From Flavobacterium sp. (lineage in GTDB: Bacteria > Bacteroidota > Bacteroidia > Flavobacteriales > Flavobacteriaceae), in assembly GCF_004211145.1 (NCBI RefSeq), contig NZ_SEBS01000027.1:1-48438 (forward strand): a DNA stretch of 48,438 bases, written 5' to 3'. Within the stretch, counting starts at the first letter, position 1; every line of letters starts with the position of its first letter. The translations under genes were made by a program, and so were the position numbers. This document shows, piece after piece, positions 15,160 through 23,685 of this stretch. A model generated the notes under the pieces. It saw only the letters and a program-made list of their open reading frames with translations, had not been told where the DNA came from and ran no database searches.

Positions 15160-16257
15160 ATGAAAGAAGAAAAACAAGAGGAAAAGAAAAAAACGAACAA
15201 GAAATTCCTTGTCATTTTCGCTGTGCTGATCCTGGTTGGAGGCAGCTACGGCATCTACAAATACATCCACTCGCTCGCGCACGAATCGACCGATGACGCC
15301 CAGGTAGAGAAAAACATGAATCCGATCATCCCGCGCGTTTCGGGTTATATCACGAAAGTCTACGTGAAAGACAACGACTTCGTGAAAAAAGGTGATACGC
15401 TTTTCACGATCGACGATAAGGATTATGTCGTTAGAGTCGAGGACGCGAAAGCCGCGTTGGCTGCTGCCGAAGGAAATTTGGCGGTTTCGAAGGCCGACAT
15501 CGGAACGGCATCGGCAGGTGTTTCAGTATCCGAAGCCAACGTGCAATCGGCCGGTGGAAACATCGAAAGCGCAAAGATCCGATTGGGTCGCGCACAAGCC
15601 GATTACGACCGTTACAAAAATTTGTACGACAAACGTTCGATCACGAAACAACAGTTCGAGCAGGCTGAAGCGACGTACTTGGAAGCCAAAAACCAGGTCA
15701 AGATTTTACAGGACCAGCAACGTGCGAGTTCATTCCAAAAATCGGTAAGCCAAGCCAGGAGCGCGGTTTCAGGAAAACAGACTGAGGTTGCCGCAGCGAA
15801 CATCAATCGTGCGAAAGCCGCATTGGCCGCCGCCGAACTGAACTTGACGTACACGATCGTAACGGCTGCCGTCGACGGACAGATCTCAAAGGTGAACGCC
15901 CAGCCGGGACAATTGGTACAGCCGGGACAATCGTTATTCTATATCATCAACAACGCCGAAGTCTGGGTCGTTGCGAACTTCAAGGAAACACAGGTCGACA
16001 AGATGGTCGTCGGGCAAAAAGCAAGCGTCAAGGTCGATGCGTTTCCAGATACCGAATTCGAAGGCGAAATCACCTCATTTTCTCCGGCTACGGGAGCGAG
16101 ATTTTCGCTTTTGCCGCCTGACAATGCCACCGGAAACTTCGTAAAAACCGTGCAACGTCTGCCTGTCAAAATTTCATTGACCGATAAGAACGATGCCGAG
16201 AAATTGAAGCGTTTGCGTTCGGGGATGAACGTGGAGGTTGATGTGTATGTGAAGTAA
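15160..16257 (+). CDS. HlyD/EmrA family periplasmic adaptor
   Basis: The product is 365 residues. A charged Lys-rich N-terminus is followed by one membrane segment (KFLVIFAVLILVGGSYGIYK, about 15-34). The biotinyl-lipoyl half-motif DDAQVEKNMNPIIPRVSGYI is followed by YVKDNDFVKKGDTLFTID, a long Ala/Gln-rich coiled-coil hairpin (about 95-215), and the second lipoyl half with VDGQISKVNAQPGQLV. This is the EmrA type that pairs with DHA2 transporters, bridging the inner membrane pump to TolC. Confidence 0.94.
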   Translation: MKEEKQEEKKKTNKKFLVIFAVLILVGGSYGIYKYIHSLAHESTDDAQVEKNMNPIIPRVSGYITKVYVKDNDFVKKGDTLFTIDDKDYVVRVEDAKAALAAAEGNLAVSKADIGTASAGVSVSEANVQSAGGNIESAKIRLGRAQADYDRYKNLYDKRSITKQQFEQAEATYLEAKNQVKILQDQQRASSFQKSVSQARSAVSGKQTEVAAANINRAKAALAAAELNLTYTIVTAAVDGQISKVNAQPGQLVQPGQSLFYIINNAEVWVVANFKETQVDKMVVGQKASVKVDAFPDTEFEGEITSFSPATGARFSLLPPDNATGNFVKTVQRLPVKISLTDKNDAEKLKRLRSGMNVEVDVYVK

Positions 16258-16534
16258 TTGATAATTGATAATTGACAATTGACAAGTGATAATTGACGAT
16301 TATCTGAAGTTGATGAACGATACGCTTTTAGCCCGGATGGTAGCGGTTAGCCCACAGGCGGAAAAGCGATTTTACACCAAGTTGGCACGGCGACCAAAGG
16401 AAGCCCGATGCGAATTTGAGTGTAAAACGATTTGGCGCCGAGGACTAAAAGCGGACAGCCGGAATAGCTCCTAAAATAACTTGAATTTCAGGTTTTAGCC
16501 TAAAGCTTAAAGCCTATTGCCTAAAGCAAAAAAT
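16258..16534. other. Intergenic region between hlyD and the MFS gene
   Basis: This 277-nt gap has a short tandem TTGATAATTGA-like repeat at 16258-16303, then a structured element at 16329-16472 (listed separately), then an AAAGCCTAAAGCTTAAAGCC-like run before the MFS start. No gene is seen. The repeats interrupt what is otherwise a close-packed efflux operon. Confidence 0.7.
16329..16472 (+). repeat. Structured dispersed element (TAGCCCGGATGG...AGCTCCT), copy 1
   Basis: The left end TAGCCCGGATGGTAGCGG and right end GCGGACAGCCGGA..AGCTCCT are shared with the inverted copy at 48046-48188. In the interior, TTTTACAC (16370-16377) pairs with GTGTAAAA (16420-16427). The loop holds GGCGACCAAAGGAAGCC, identical in the other copy. 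Ends and loop are conserved while the stem sequence differs, which points to a selected or mobile RNA/DNA structure. From memory, similar ends are frequent in Flavobacterium genomes. Confidence 0.75.
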
Positions 16535-18130
16535 ATGTCTGCACCTGCAACAACACACAACCCCGATGAACTCGTAGAATACGGCTTCCGACGCGTGATC
16601 ATCACGATTACGGCCGTGATGTGCGCGCTTCTCGAGATCGTCGACACAACCATCGTGAACGTCGCACTGACGCACATGCGCGGTTCATTGGGCGCAACGC
16701 TTACCGACGTGGCCTGGGTCATTACGGCCTACGCGATCGCAAACGTGATCGTGATCCCGATGACGAGCTGGCTGTCGCAACAGTTCGGGCGTCGCAATTA
16801 TTTCGCGGCCTCGATCATCATATTCACGATCGCATCATTTCTCTGCGGAAACGCAACAAACATTTGGGAACTCGTCGCCTTCCGCTTCATTCAGGGAATG
16901 GGAGGCGGTGCGCTTCTCGTGACCGCACAGACTATAATCACCGAATCCTATCCTTTGGCGAAACGTGGGATGGCACAGGCGATTTACGGAATGGGCGTAA
17001 TCGTCGGGCCGACTTTGGGGCCGCCGCTCGGAGGCTGGATTACCGACAATTGGGATTGGTCGTGGATTTTCTACATCAACATCCCGTTGGGAATCATCGC
17101 GACTTTCCTCACGCTTTCGTTCGTTAAAAGCCCGAAATACGCCGACAAACTCAAGGCCAGCCAAGTCGATTGGTGGGGAATTATCTTCCTGATCGCGTTC
17201 ATCGGATCGCTGCAGTTCGTATTGGAACACGGCCAACAGGACGATTGGTTCGACGATGGCCTGATCGTGACGCTCAGCGTGATTTCGTTATTCGGACTGC
17301 TGGCATTCATCTGGCGCGAGCTTACCTATAAACACCCGATCGTGAATTTGAGTGTGCTCAAGGATTCGAACCTAAGGATCGGGACATTCATGTGTTTTAT
17401 CCTCGGTTTCGGATTGTACGGTTCGACGTTGATCATTCCGATTTATACCCAACAAATCCTGGGTTGGACGGCCACCGACGCCGGATTGCTGCTGATTCCG
17501 GGATCGCTCGTCACGGCTTTCATGATGCCGATCGTGGGAAATGCGATCCAAAAAGGCGTGAAACAACCGTATCTCGTCGCCGTCGGATTCTTGATCTTCT
17601 TCATCTTCGCGTTCTGGATGTACAGCGTCATGACGCCCGACACGGGGGAAGAACACTTATTCTGGCCGCTCATCATGCGCGGTTTGGGATTGAGTTTGCT
17701 TTTCGTCCCTATCACAACGATGTCACTTTCGACATTGAAAGGAAAACACATCGGCGAAGGTGCGGCGTTTACGGGCATGATGCGACAACTGGGCGGTTCG
17801 TTCGGGATTGCGATCATCACGACGTTCATCACGCGTTTCAGCCAATCGCATCGCGTGGACCTGGTCGCGAATATCGATATCACGAAACCGGCCGTAGCGA
17901 CGCGCGTGCAGCAGATCCAACAAGGATTCATGGCGAAAGGATTTCCTGAGAACGAAGCCTACTCGAAGGCATTGCAGGCGATGGATTTTTCAGTGATGAA
18001 ACAGGCGACAGTAATGTCGTACATGGATATCTTCATTTACCTGGGCGTGTTGTTCCTGCTGTGTATTCCGATCATACTGTTCATCCGGAAAGGCAAAAAC
18101 AAAATCGATCCAAACGAGGCAATGCATTGA
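16535..18130 (+). CDS. DHA2 family MFS drug transporter (EmrB/QacA type)
   Basis: The product is 531 residues from the ATG at 16535; a TTG 18 nt upstream is rejected. It has about 14 predicted membrane segments. Visible motifs are ALLEIVDTTIVNVALTHM in TM1 (motif D1), WLSQQFGRRNYF (motif A) and MGVIVGPTLGPPLGGWITD (antiporter motif C in TM5). These mark proton-driven drug exporters of the EmrB type. It works with the HlyD and TolC proteins upstream. The substrate cannot be deduced. Confidence 0.95.
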   Translation: MSAPATTHNPDELVEYGFRRVIITITAVMCALLEIVDTTIVNVALTHMRGSLGATLTDVAWVITAYAIANVIVIPMTSWLSQQFGRRNYFAASIIIFTIASFLCGNATNIWELVAFRFIQGMGGGALLVTAQTIITESYPLAKRGMAQAIYGMGVIVGPTLGPPLGGWITDNWDWSWIFYINIPLGIIATFLTLSFVKSPKYADKLKASQVDWWGIIFLIAFIGSLQFVLEHGQQDDWFDDGLIVTLSVISLFGLLAFIWRELTYKHPIVNLSVLKDSNLRIGTFMCFILGFGLYGSTLIIPIYTQQILGWTATDAGLLLIPGSLVTAFMMPIVGNAIQKGVKQPYLVAVGFLIFFIFAFWMYSVMTPDTGEEHLFWPLIMRGLGLSLLFVPITTMSLSTLKGKHIGEGAAFTGMMRQLGGSFGIAIITTFITRFSQSHRVDLVANIDITKPAVATRVQQIQQGFMAKGFPENEAYSKALQAMDFSVMKQATVMSYMDIFIYLGVLFLLCIPIILFIRKGKNKIDPNEAMH

Positions 18131-18192
18131 TATTCAACATCGTGTTGTTAAAAAATAATCACAAAAAAGTTATATCCGCTTTAATTTTTGGC

Positions 18193-18200
18193 TATATTTG
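18193..18200 (+). promoter_or_regulatory. Promoter -7 box
   Basis: TATATTTG matches TAnnTTTG, 25 nt before the ATG at 18226. It supports independent transcription of the small coiled-coil gene. Confidence 0.6.
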
Positions 18201-18225
18201 AGTTACCTCTATAAAAAACGACAAA

Positions 18226-18579
18226 ATGGGACTATTCGGAAACAACATCAAAAAGATTATCCGTGAGATAAGGAAGATGAGCGAATACTACTCAAATGAC
18301 TTAAGCAAGGAAATCAAGGAATCTTTCGAAGATTTGAAGGAAGCTTATGACGCCAACAGCGACGTAGTGCCTGAATTCGAGAAACTCGTCAGCGAACTCA
18401 AACCGAAACTGGACAGCGCCGATGCCAACAAGCTCGAAGCGTTCGTAAACCGGATTTCACGCGTGGACCGCAACGCCCAAAAAGGTGTCGACGCCATGTA
18501 TGAACTCTCGCGAAACCAACGAAAGATCACCACCGAAAGTCTTCGCGACATCGAAGAACTCGAAATGGAATTGAAATAA
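18226..18579 (+). CDS. Small coiled-coil hypothetical protein
   Basis: The product is 117 residues with no signal peptide or membrane segment. It is rich in Glu, Lys and Leu, with heptad-like helices nearly throughout (KEIKESFEDLKEAYDAN, KLVSELKPKLDSADANKLEA, SLRDIEELEMELK). No family is recognised. It has its own promoter box and a terminator 4 nt after the stop, so it is a monocistronic and probably well-expressed gene. A scaffold or binding role is possible but not shown. Confidence 0.75.
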   Translation: MGLFGNNIKKIIREIRKMSEYYSNDLSKEIKESFEDLKEAYDANSDVVPEFEKLVSELKPKLDSADANKLEAFVNRISRVDRNAQKGVDAMYELSRNQRKITTESLRDIEELEMELK

Positions 18580-18583
18580 CAAC

Positions 18584-18609
18584 AACCGCTGAAAGGCGGT
18601 TTTTTTTTA
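18584..18609 (+). terminator. Rho-independent terminator after the coiled-coil gene
   Basis: AACCGC (18584-18589) pairs with GCGGTT (18596-18601) over a 6-nt loop, followed by a run of Ts to about 18608. Confidence 0.8.
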
Positions 18610-18622
18610 CGACCTTTTTTAA

Positions 18623-19078
18623 ATGGAAATACAAAACGCGACCACCAATGATCACGAAATTCTCACGTTCATCACCAAAACGTCTAAAAACATTTGGGGT
18701 TACGGCGACGAGCAGATCGAGAAATGGAGCGACGTACTCACGATTACAACTGATTATATAGAAAAAAACGTGTTGCGGAAATTGGTCGACGATGGGCGGA
18801 TCATCGGCTATTACGCGCTGATGCAAGTCGATCCCAAAGAAATGCGTCTCGATTATATGTTCGTGCTGCCGGAATTTACAGGGAAAGGTCTCGGAAAATT
18901 GCTGGTCGAAGATGCGATTGACACGGCGCGCAACTTAAAGTACACCAAAATCTCGCTCGACGCCGACCCGAATGCCGAAGGTTTTTACGAACGGCTTGGC
19001 TTTTCATTGGTCCGGAGAATGGAAAGTACGATTCCGGGGAGATTTTTGCCGGTGATGGAAATGTTGTTGATTTGTTGA
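18623..19078 (+). CDS. GNAT family N-acetyltransferase
   Basis: The product is 151 residues. The acetyl-CoA binding motif A is clear: LDYMFVLPEFTGKGLGKLLVEDA (about 74-96), followed by YTKISLDADPNAEGFYERLGF, the typical C-terminal strand-helix (YERLGF). The acceptor is unknown. The final codons run into a tandem TTGATTTGT repeat that continues after the stop, so the last few residues (EMLLIC) may be partly shaped by the repeat. Confidence 0.9.
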   Translation: MEIQNATTNDHEILTFITKTSKNIWGYGDEQIEKWSDVLTITTDYIEKNVLRKLVDDGRIIGYYALMQVDPKEMRLDYMFVLPEFTGKGLGKLLVEDAIDTARNLKYTKISLDADPNAEGFYERLGFSLVRRMESTIPGRFLPVMEMLLIC

Positions 19079-19240
19079 TTTGTTGATTTGTTGATTTGAG
19101 TCGATGCCTTCCGGGTTGATTTTCGGATTTTAGTAAAATATCGTAAATAAGAAATAGTCAAACGGCAGGCAACATTTCTAATCAACGAATCAACGTATCA
19201 ACGTATCAACGTATCAACGCATCAAAACATCAACGAAACA
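19065..19240. repeat. Inverted tandem arrays (TTGATTTGT / AATCAACGT)
   Basis: The left array of about four TTGATTTGT units (19067-19099) is followed by GAGTCGATGCCTTCCGG. The right array, at about 19182-19234, has six units of ATCAACG(T/C/A). The two arrays are complementary and could form a long imperfect stem between the convergent GNAT and yaaA genes. The same left-array text occurs in the trpE-trpG spacer and, inverted, before ddl. Confidence 0.8.
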
Positions 19241-19242
19241 AA

Positions 19243-20001
19243 TCAGCGCGTAAAAACCAACGTATTTCCCTTCGACAAATTCGCATCGAATGAATAACCA
19301 TCGTAATTGAAACCTTTCAAATCGTCTATGGTTTCAGCGCCGGTGTCAATGATGTATCGTACCATCATGCCGCGCGCTTTCTTCGCGAAAAATGAGATCA
19401 TCGAGAGCTTGCCGTTTTTGTAGTCCTTGAATTCGGGCGTGATTACGGGAACTTTGAGTGCTTTGGCATCGATGGCCGAAAAGTATTCGTTACTCGCGAG
19501 GTTCACGAACAGTTCGCCTTTTTTGAGTTCTTTGTTGAGCGCTTTCGTGAGATTGGATTTCCAGAATGCGTACAGGTTTTTATCGTCCCCGACTTCGAGC
19601 GAAGTTCCCATTTCGAGTCGGTACGGCTGGATCAGATCGAGCGGTTTGAGCAATCCGTAAAGTCCCGACAGGATTCGCAGTTTGTGTTGCAGATCGTCAA
19701 GTTTTTCGGCAGGGATGGAATATGAATCAAGCCCGATGTAGACATCGCCGTTGAATGCGTAGATTGCCGGGCGCGAATTTTCAGCAGTGAAAGGCGTTTT
19801 CCATTTCTTGTTGCGTTGCCAGTTCAGATCGGCGAGTTTGTCTGAAATATCCATGAGTTCCATGAGCTCTTTCGGTTTCTTGGCCTTGAGCGCCTTGTGG
19901 ACTTTGCGCGACGCGGTCAGGAACGCGGGTTGCGTGTGGCGTTGCGTCGGTAATGGCGTTTCGTAGTCGAGTGTTTTGGCTGGGGAAATGACGATTTTCA
20001 T
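19243..20001 (-). CDS. yaaA: YaaA family peroxide stress protein (DUF328)
   Basis: The product is 252 residues from the ATG at 20001, which begins with the family hallmark MKIVISPAKTLDYETP; the longer open frame to 20067 lies in an AT-rich spacer. Other family features are NWQRNKKWKTPFTAENSRPAIYAFNGDVYIGLD, LYGLLKPLDLIQPYRLEMGT, NLASNEYFSAID and FKDYKNGKL. YaaA lowers free iron during hydrogen peroxide stress in E. coli and can bind DNA. The gene is convergent with GNAT and downstream of rluD, but no shared operon is certain. Confidence 0.94.
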   Translation of the reverse strand: MKIVISPAKTLDYETPLPTQRHTQPAFLTASRKVHKALKAKKPKELMELMDISDKLADLNWQRNKKWKTPFTAENSRPAIYAFNGDVYIGLDSYSIPAEKLDDLQHKLRILSGLYGLLKPLDLIQPYRLEMGTSLEVGDDKNLYAFWKSNLTKALNKELKKGELFVNLASNEYFSAIDAKALKVPVITPEFKDYKNGKLSMISFFAKKARGMMVRYIIDTGAETIDDLKGFNYDGYSFDANLSKGNTLVFTR

Positions 20002-20086
20002 TGTTGTTTTGAATGTTGTGTTTTGAATTTTAAATGTAGGGCGACTGTCGCAGAAATCAAAATCCAAAATTTAAAATTCAAAGTAA

Positions 20087-21142
20087 TCAATCCTCTTCTT
20101 CCTCGACTTCCTTCACCGACGAATACGCACGCCATTTGTCGATAACCGATTGCATATCTGCCGGAATTTCCGTGTCGAAACGCATCATTTCGCCTGTCGT
20201 CGGATGTTTGAAACCCAGTGTTTTGGCATGAAGCGCCTGCCTCGGAAGCAACTTGAAACAGTTGTCGACGAATTGTTTGTATTTCGTGAACGTCGTGCCT
20301 TTTATGATCTGGTCGCCTCCATAGCGTTCGTCGTTGAACAACACATGCCCGATGTATTTCATATGCGCTCGTATCTGGTGCGTACGTCCCGTTTCCAATT
20401 TGCACGAAACCAGCGTCACATATCCGAAACGTTCGAGAACCTTATAATGCGTAACGGCGGGTTTCCCGATTTCAGGATCTTCAAAAACCGCCATTTGCAT
20501 GCGATCCTTGAGATGGCGCGCGATGTTTCCCGTAATCGTGCCCGAATCTTCCTTCACATTTCCCCAAACGAGGGCGACATATTCGCGCTCCGATGTCTTG
20601 AATTCGAATTGGGCCGCGAGATTCGCAAGCGCCTGTTCGGTTTTTGCGACGACCAGAAGTCCTGACGTGTCCTTGTCTATTCGGTGGACCAAACCGGGCC
20701 GATTGCTGGAATTTACCGGCAAATTCTGGAAATGATAGACCAGGGCGTTAACCAAGGTTCCTGTGTAGTTTCCGTGTCCGGGATGTACGACGAGGCCGGG
20801 CGGTTTGTTGAGCACGATCAAGACGTCATCCTCGTATATGATGTCAAGCGGAATATTTTCAGGATCGATGCGGTTCTCGAACGGCGGATGCGCCAATAAG
20901 ATTCGGATCACATCGAACGGCTTGACCTTATAATTCGATTTTACTGGAACATCGTTCACATAAATATCGCCGTTGTCGGCCGCGTTCTGGATCTTGTTGC
21001 GCGTGGCATTCGGAATCAGGAACGTCACGTATTTATCGATGCGCAAAAACGCTTGGCCTTTTGGGACTTCGAATCGGTAATGCTCAAAAAGCTCGTCGTT
21101 CGTTTCCTGGCTTTCGAGGTCGAAATCGGGTTCGTTAGTCAT
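20087..21142 (-). CDS. rluD: RluA/RluD family 23S rRNA pseudouridine synthase
   Basis: The product is 351 residues. An S4-like RNA-binding domain (LRIDKYVTFLIPNATRNKIQ, about 32-90) is followed by the catalytic domain with IVLNKPPGLVVHPGHGN and GLVHRIDKDTSGLLVVAKT, where the Asp of RIDKDTSG is the catalytic residue. GRTHQIRAHM is a further family signature. It probably modifies helix 69 of 23S rRNA (positions 1911/1915/1917), inferred from the RluD type. It overlaps the upstream PASTA gene by 8 nt and is clearly in one operon with it. Confidence 0.93.
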   Translation of the reverse strand: MTNEPDFDLESQETNDELFEHYRFEVPKGQAFLRIDKYVTFLIPNATRNKIQNAADNGDIYVNDVPVKSNYKVKPFDVIRILLAHPPFENRIDPENIPLDIIYEDDVLIVLNKPPGLVVHPGHGNYTGTLVNALVYHFQNLPVNSSNRPGLVHRIDKDTSGLLVVAKTEQALANLAAQFEFKTSEREYVALVWGNVKEDSGTITGNIARHLKDRMQMAVFEDPEIGKPAVTHYKVLERFGYVTLVSCKLETGRTHQIRAHMKYIGHVLFNDERYGGDQIIKGTTFTKYKQFVDNCFKLLPRQALHAKTLGFKHPTTGEMMRFDTEIPADMQSVIDKWRAYSSVKEVEEEED

Positions 21143-21758
21143 TGCTTTCTTCTTCTGTTTGAGGCGCTACACTCGTGCTGTCCGGTTCTTCTTCCGATTC
21201 TTCGAAACCTACTTTTCCATCGCCGAGCACAAGATCGATCTTGGACGATTTCCAGACCTTGTCGCCGGGTTTGAGTTTCTTTCCATTGAGGCGCATTTCA
21301 AGAACCATGTCCTTGCCCAAGTACGGTCTATACGTAATTTTTCCTTCTTCAAGTCCGAGCGCTTTCAACGTAGGCGCGGCCTGGCGATACGTCTTTTCGA
21401 TCAGGTCAGGCATGCGCACCGACGTGAATCCCGACGAATTGATCTTGATATAAATCTTGCGGCCTTCTTTAACTTTCGCTCCGGGTTCCGGATCCTGGGT
21501 CACGACGCTGTGCTTCGGATAATCCTTTACGTAATCGACGCTGTCCAGCAACACGTATTCCAAGTCGAGCGCATCGAGCTTCTCCTCTACCTGTTGTTCG
21601 CTGAGTTTGCGCAAATCGGGAACAGAGATTTCGGTTCCGTGATCGGTCGTAAAAGTCAGCCAATGCATGAAAACGAAACCAAGCGCGAATATGATCAGGA
21701 TCGCTGCTACGATCTGCAATACGAAAACACGGCTTGTAAGATATTGTTTGAGACTCAT
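21135..21758 (-). CDS. Membrane-anchored PASTA domain protein
   Basis: The product is 207 residues. The short cytoplasmic start is followed by one membrane segment (VFVLQIVAAILIIFALGFVFM, about 11-31) and then an extracytoplasmic part with PASTA-like repeats: ISVPDLRKLSEQQVEEKLDA (about 44 on), VRMPDLIEKTYRQAAPTLKA (about 113 on) and a third weak copy. The tail is acidic. PASTA domains bind peptidoglycan or lipid II fragments in kinases and penicillin-binding proteins, but no kinase is attached here. Its divergent neighbour is ddl, which fits a cell-wall link. The function in Bacteroidota is not established to my knowledge. Confidence 0.9.
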   Translation of the reverse strand: MSLKQYLTSRVFVLQIVAAILIIFALGFVFMHWLTFTTDHGTEISVPDLRKLSEQQVEEKLDALDLEYVLLDSVDYVKDYPKHSVVTQDPEPGAKVKEGRKIYIKINSSGFTSVRMPDLIEKTYRQAAPTLKALGLEEGKITYRPYLGKDMVLEMRLNGKKLKPGDKVWKSSKIDLVLGDGKVGFEESEEEPDSTSVAPQTEEESND

Positions 21759-21830
21759 TGTCGAGAAGTTTTGCGCAAAGATATAAAAATTGGGATGGGC
21801 ATGGGTTTGGAAAAAATAGTTAATTTTGGA

Positions 21831-22000
21831 GTGCCTGAGTACCTGAGTGCCTTAGTGCCTGAGCTCGTGCGAAACGTGAATTGGATCAAAATTTTTCCGC
21901 GGAAGGCAACGACTCAAATCAACAAATCAACAAATCAACAAATGAACACCCGAGGCGCAGCCGAACTGATGGAGCGCAGCGGAATAAATCAACAAATCAA
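21831..22000. repeat. TGCCTGAG array and AAATCAAC array before ddl
   Basis: 21831-21863 repeats the TGCCTGAG text of 5643 onward. CGGAAGGCAACGACTCAAATC then continues into AACAAATC units (about 21916-21942), the inverted form of the text at 19067-19110. A second short array follows just before the ddl ATG (21988-22000), separated by a segment with GAGGCGCAGCCGAACTGATG. No gene is seen in this 244-nt divergent region. Confidence 0.75.
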
Positions 22001-22002
22001 CA

Positions 22003-22980
22003 ATGAAAAACATCGCCATCGTCATGGGCGGCTACTCCAGCGAATTCGAAATCTCGCTCAAAAGCGGCAATGTCGTATATCAATATCTTGACAAATCGCG
22101 TTACCGAGGTTTTCGCATCCATATCTTCAAGGAAAAATGGGTGTTCGTCGATGATGACAACAATGAAATCCCAGTAAATCGCGCCGATTTCTCGATTACC
22201 GTAAATGACGAGCGCATCACGTTCGACGCCGTTTTCAATGCCATACACGGAACGCCCGGAGAGGACGGTTTATTGCAGGCGTACTTCGAATTGCTCGGCA
22301 TTCCGCAGAACACCTGCGATTTTTACCAGGCCGCGCTCACGATGAACAAACGCGATTTATTGTCGGTGCTGAAACCTTACGGAATCAAGACGGCCGAATC
22401 GTACTACCTGAACAAAGGCGATCACATCGATACTGAAGCCATCGTCGCGAAAGTCGGTTTGCCGTGTTTCGTGAAGCCGAACAAATCGGGATCAAGTTTC
22501 GGGATTTCAAAAGTGAAGACCGCCGACGAATTGCCGATCGCGATCGAAGTCGCCTACAAAGAAGACAACGAAATTATCATCGAGAGTTTCCTCGACGGAC
22601 CCGAAGTTTCGGTCGGTGTGATCAATTACCAAGGCGAAGTCATCGTGCTGCCGATCACCGAAATCGTGTCCGAAAACGACTTCTTCGATTACGAAGCGAA
22701 ATACCTCGGGAAATCACAGGAAATCACACCCGCCCGATTGCCCGACGAAACGGCTGAAAAGGTACGCGCAGTCGCCAAACGCGTATACGAAATATTGAAA
22801 ATGAAAGGATTCTCGCGCAGCGAATACATTCTCGTCGACAACGAACCGCACATGCTCGAGATGAACACGATTCCCGGTTTGACTACGGAAAGTTTGATTC
22901 CGCAACAGGCGAAAGCAGCGGGAATTTCGCTTGAGGAATTGTTTACCAACGCAATCGAACTCGCATTGGCGGGGAAATGA
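22003..22980 (+). CDS. ddl: D-alanine--D-alanine ligase
   Basis: The product is 325 residues. It makes D-Ala-D-Ala for peptidoglycan precursor synthesis, using ATP in the cytoplasm. ATP-grasp features are visible: IAIVMGGYSSEFEISLKSG at the start, FNAIHGTPGEDG (about 75-86), CFVKPNKSGSSFGI (about 156), the metal-site MLEMNTIPGLT (about 286), and ESLIPQQAKAAGIS. It lies divergent from the PASTA protein gene and 57 nt before coaD. Confidence 0.97.
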   Translation: MKNIAIVMGGYSSEFEISLKSGNVVYQYLDKSRYRGFRIHIFKEKWVFVDDDNNEIPVNRADFSITVNDERITFDAVFNAIHGTPGEDGLLQAYFELLGIPQNTCDFYQAALTMNKRDLLSVLKPYGIKTAESYYLNKGDHIDTEAIVAKVGLPCFVKPNKSGSSFGISKVKTADELPIAIEVAYKEDNEIIIESFLDGPEVSVGVINYQGEVIVLPITEIVSENDFFDYEAKYLGKSQEITPARLPDETAEKVRAVAKRVYEILKMKGFSRSEYILVDNEPHMLEMNTIPGLTTESLIPQQAKAAGISLEELFTNAIELALAGK

Positions 22981-23009
22981 ATTATTAATTTGAATGTCTG
23001 GGTCCTTCG

Positions 23010-23037
23010 ACTTTCGACTTTCGACTTTCGACTAAAA
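23010..23037 (+). repeat. Short tandem TCGACTT repeat before coaD
   Basis: About four 7-nt units of CGACTTT precede the coaD ATG. A similar TCTCGACTTTCGACGG occurs at 26131-26146. It carries no coding meaning that can be seen. Confidence 0.7.
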
Positions 23038-23502
23038 ATGAGAAAAGCAATATTCCCCGGATCGTTCGACCCGATCACAAACGGACACTACGACATCATA
23101 AAACGCAGCCTGCCGCTGTTCGACGAGATTGTCGTGGCCATCGGGATCAACGCCGAAAAGAAATACATGTTCAGCCTCGAAGAACGCAAACGCTTCATCG
23201 AGGAGAGTTTCGCCGACGAACCCAAAGTCTCGGTCATCACCTATGAAGGTTTGACGATCGACCTGTGCAAGAAACTGGGCGCGAAATTCATCTTGCGCGG
23301 CCTTCGCAACCCGGCCGATTTCGAGTTTGAGAAAGCGATCGCGCATACGAACAGGCAGTTGTCTAAGATTGAAACCGTGTTCTTGTTGACGGCCGCGAAA
23401 ACGTCGTACATCAGTTCGAGTATCGTTCGTGATGTGTTGCGGAATGGAGGCGATTATACGGTTTTGGTTCCCGACGCGGTAAGAGTTGCTACGAATAAGT
23501 GA
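23038..23502 (+). CDS. coaD: Pantetheine-phosphate adenylyltransferase
   Basis: The product is 154 residues from the ATG at 23038; the frame is open to 22990 but the extra part translates the repeat. It catalyses the penultimate step of coenzyme A synthesis. The nucleotidyltransferase motif AIFPGSFDPITNGHYDII (with TNGH) is at about 4-20, LRGLRNPADFEFEKAIAHTN near 87, and ISSSIVRDVL near 127, all typical of CoaD. Confidence 0.96.
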   Translation: MRKAIFPGSFDPITNGHYDIIKRSLPLFDEIVVAIGINAEKKYMFSLEERKRFIEESFADEPKVSVITYEGLTIDLCKKLGAKFILRGLRNPADFEFEKAIAHTNRQLSKIETVFLLTAAKTSYISSSIVRDVLRNGGDYTVLVPDAVRVATNK

Positions 23503-23510
23503 TTTTTTTG

Positions 23511-23665
23511 AACCATTAAGGACATTAAGTTCATTAAGATTTTGCTTTCGTGTTATTTGCATAATTATTTTCGTGAGTATACCGGTTAGTAAATTCGACG
23601 GTCGTTCCACAATTATATATACTTGAACTCCTCACGCTTAATGAGCTTAATGCCCTCAATGGTTA
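23511..23665. repeat. ATTAAG-family palindrome, copy 2 (long spacer)
   Basis: The left arm is 23511-23539 (AACCATTAAGGACATTAAGT...) and the right arm 23637-23665, which ends GCCCTCAATGGTT. The arms are imperfectly complementary and are separated by about 97 nt without a gene. It lies between coaD and the peptidase gene. Confidence 0.75.
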
Positions 23666-23685
23666 AATTTTAGATTTCCATTCGC

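Noticed and set aside
21159..22091. 310-residue plus-strand ORF opposite the PASTA gene
   Set aside because: It is a shadow of the PASTA gene and runs through repeats into the ddl start; composition is Arg/Phe-rich, as expected for antisense of this genome.
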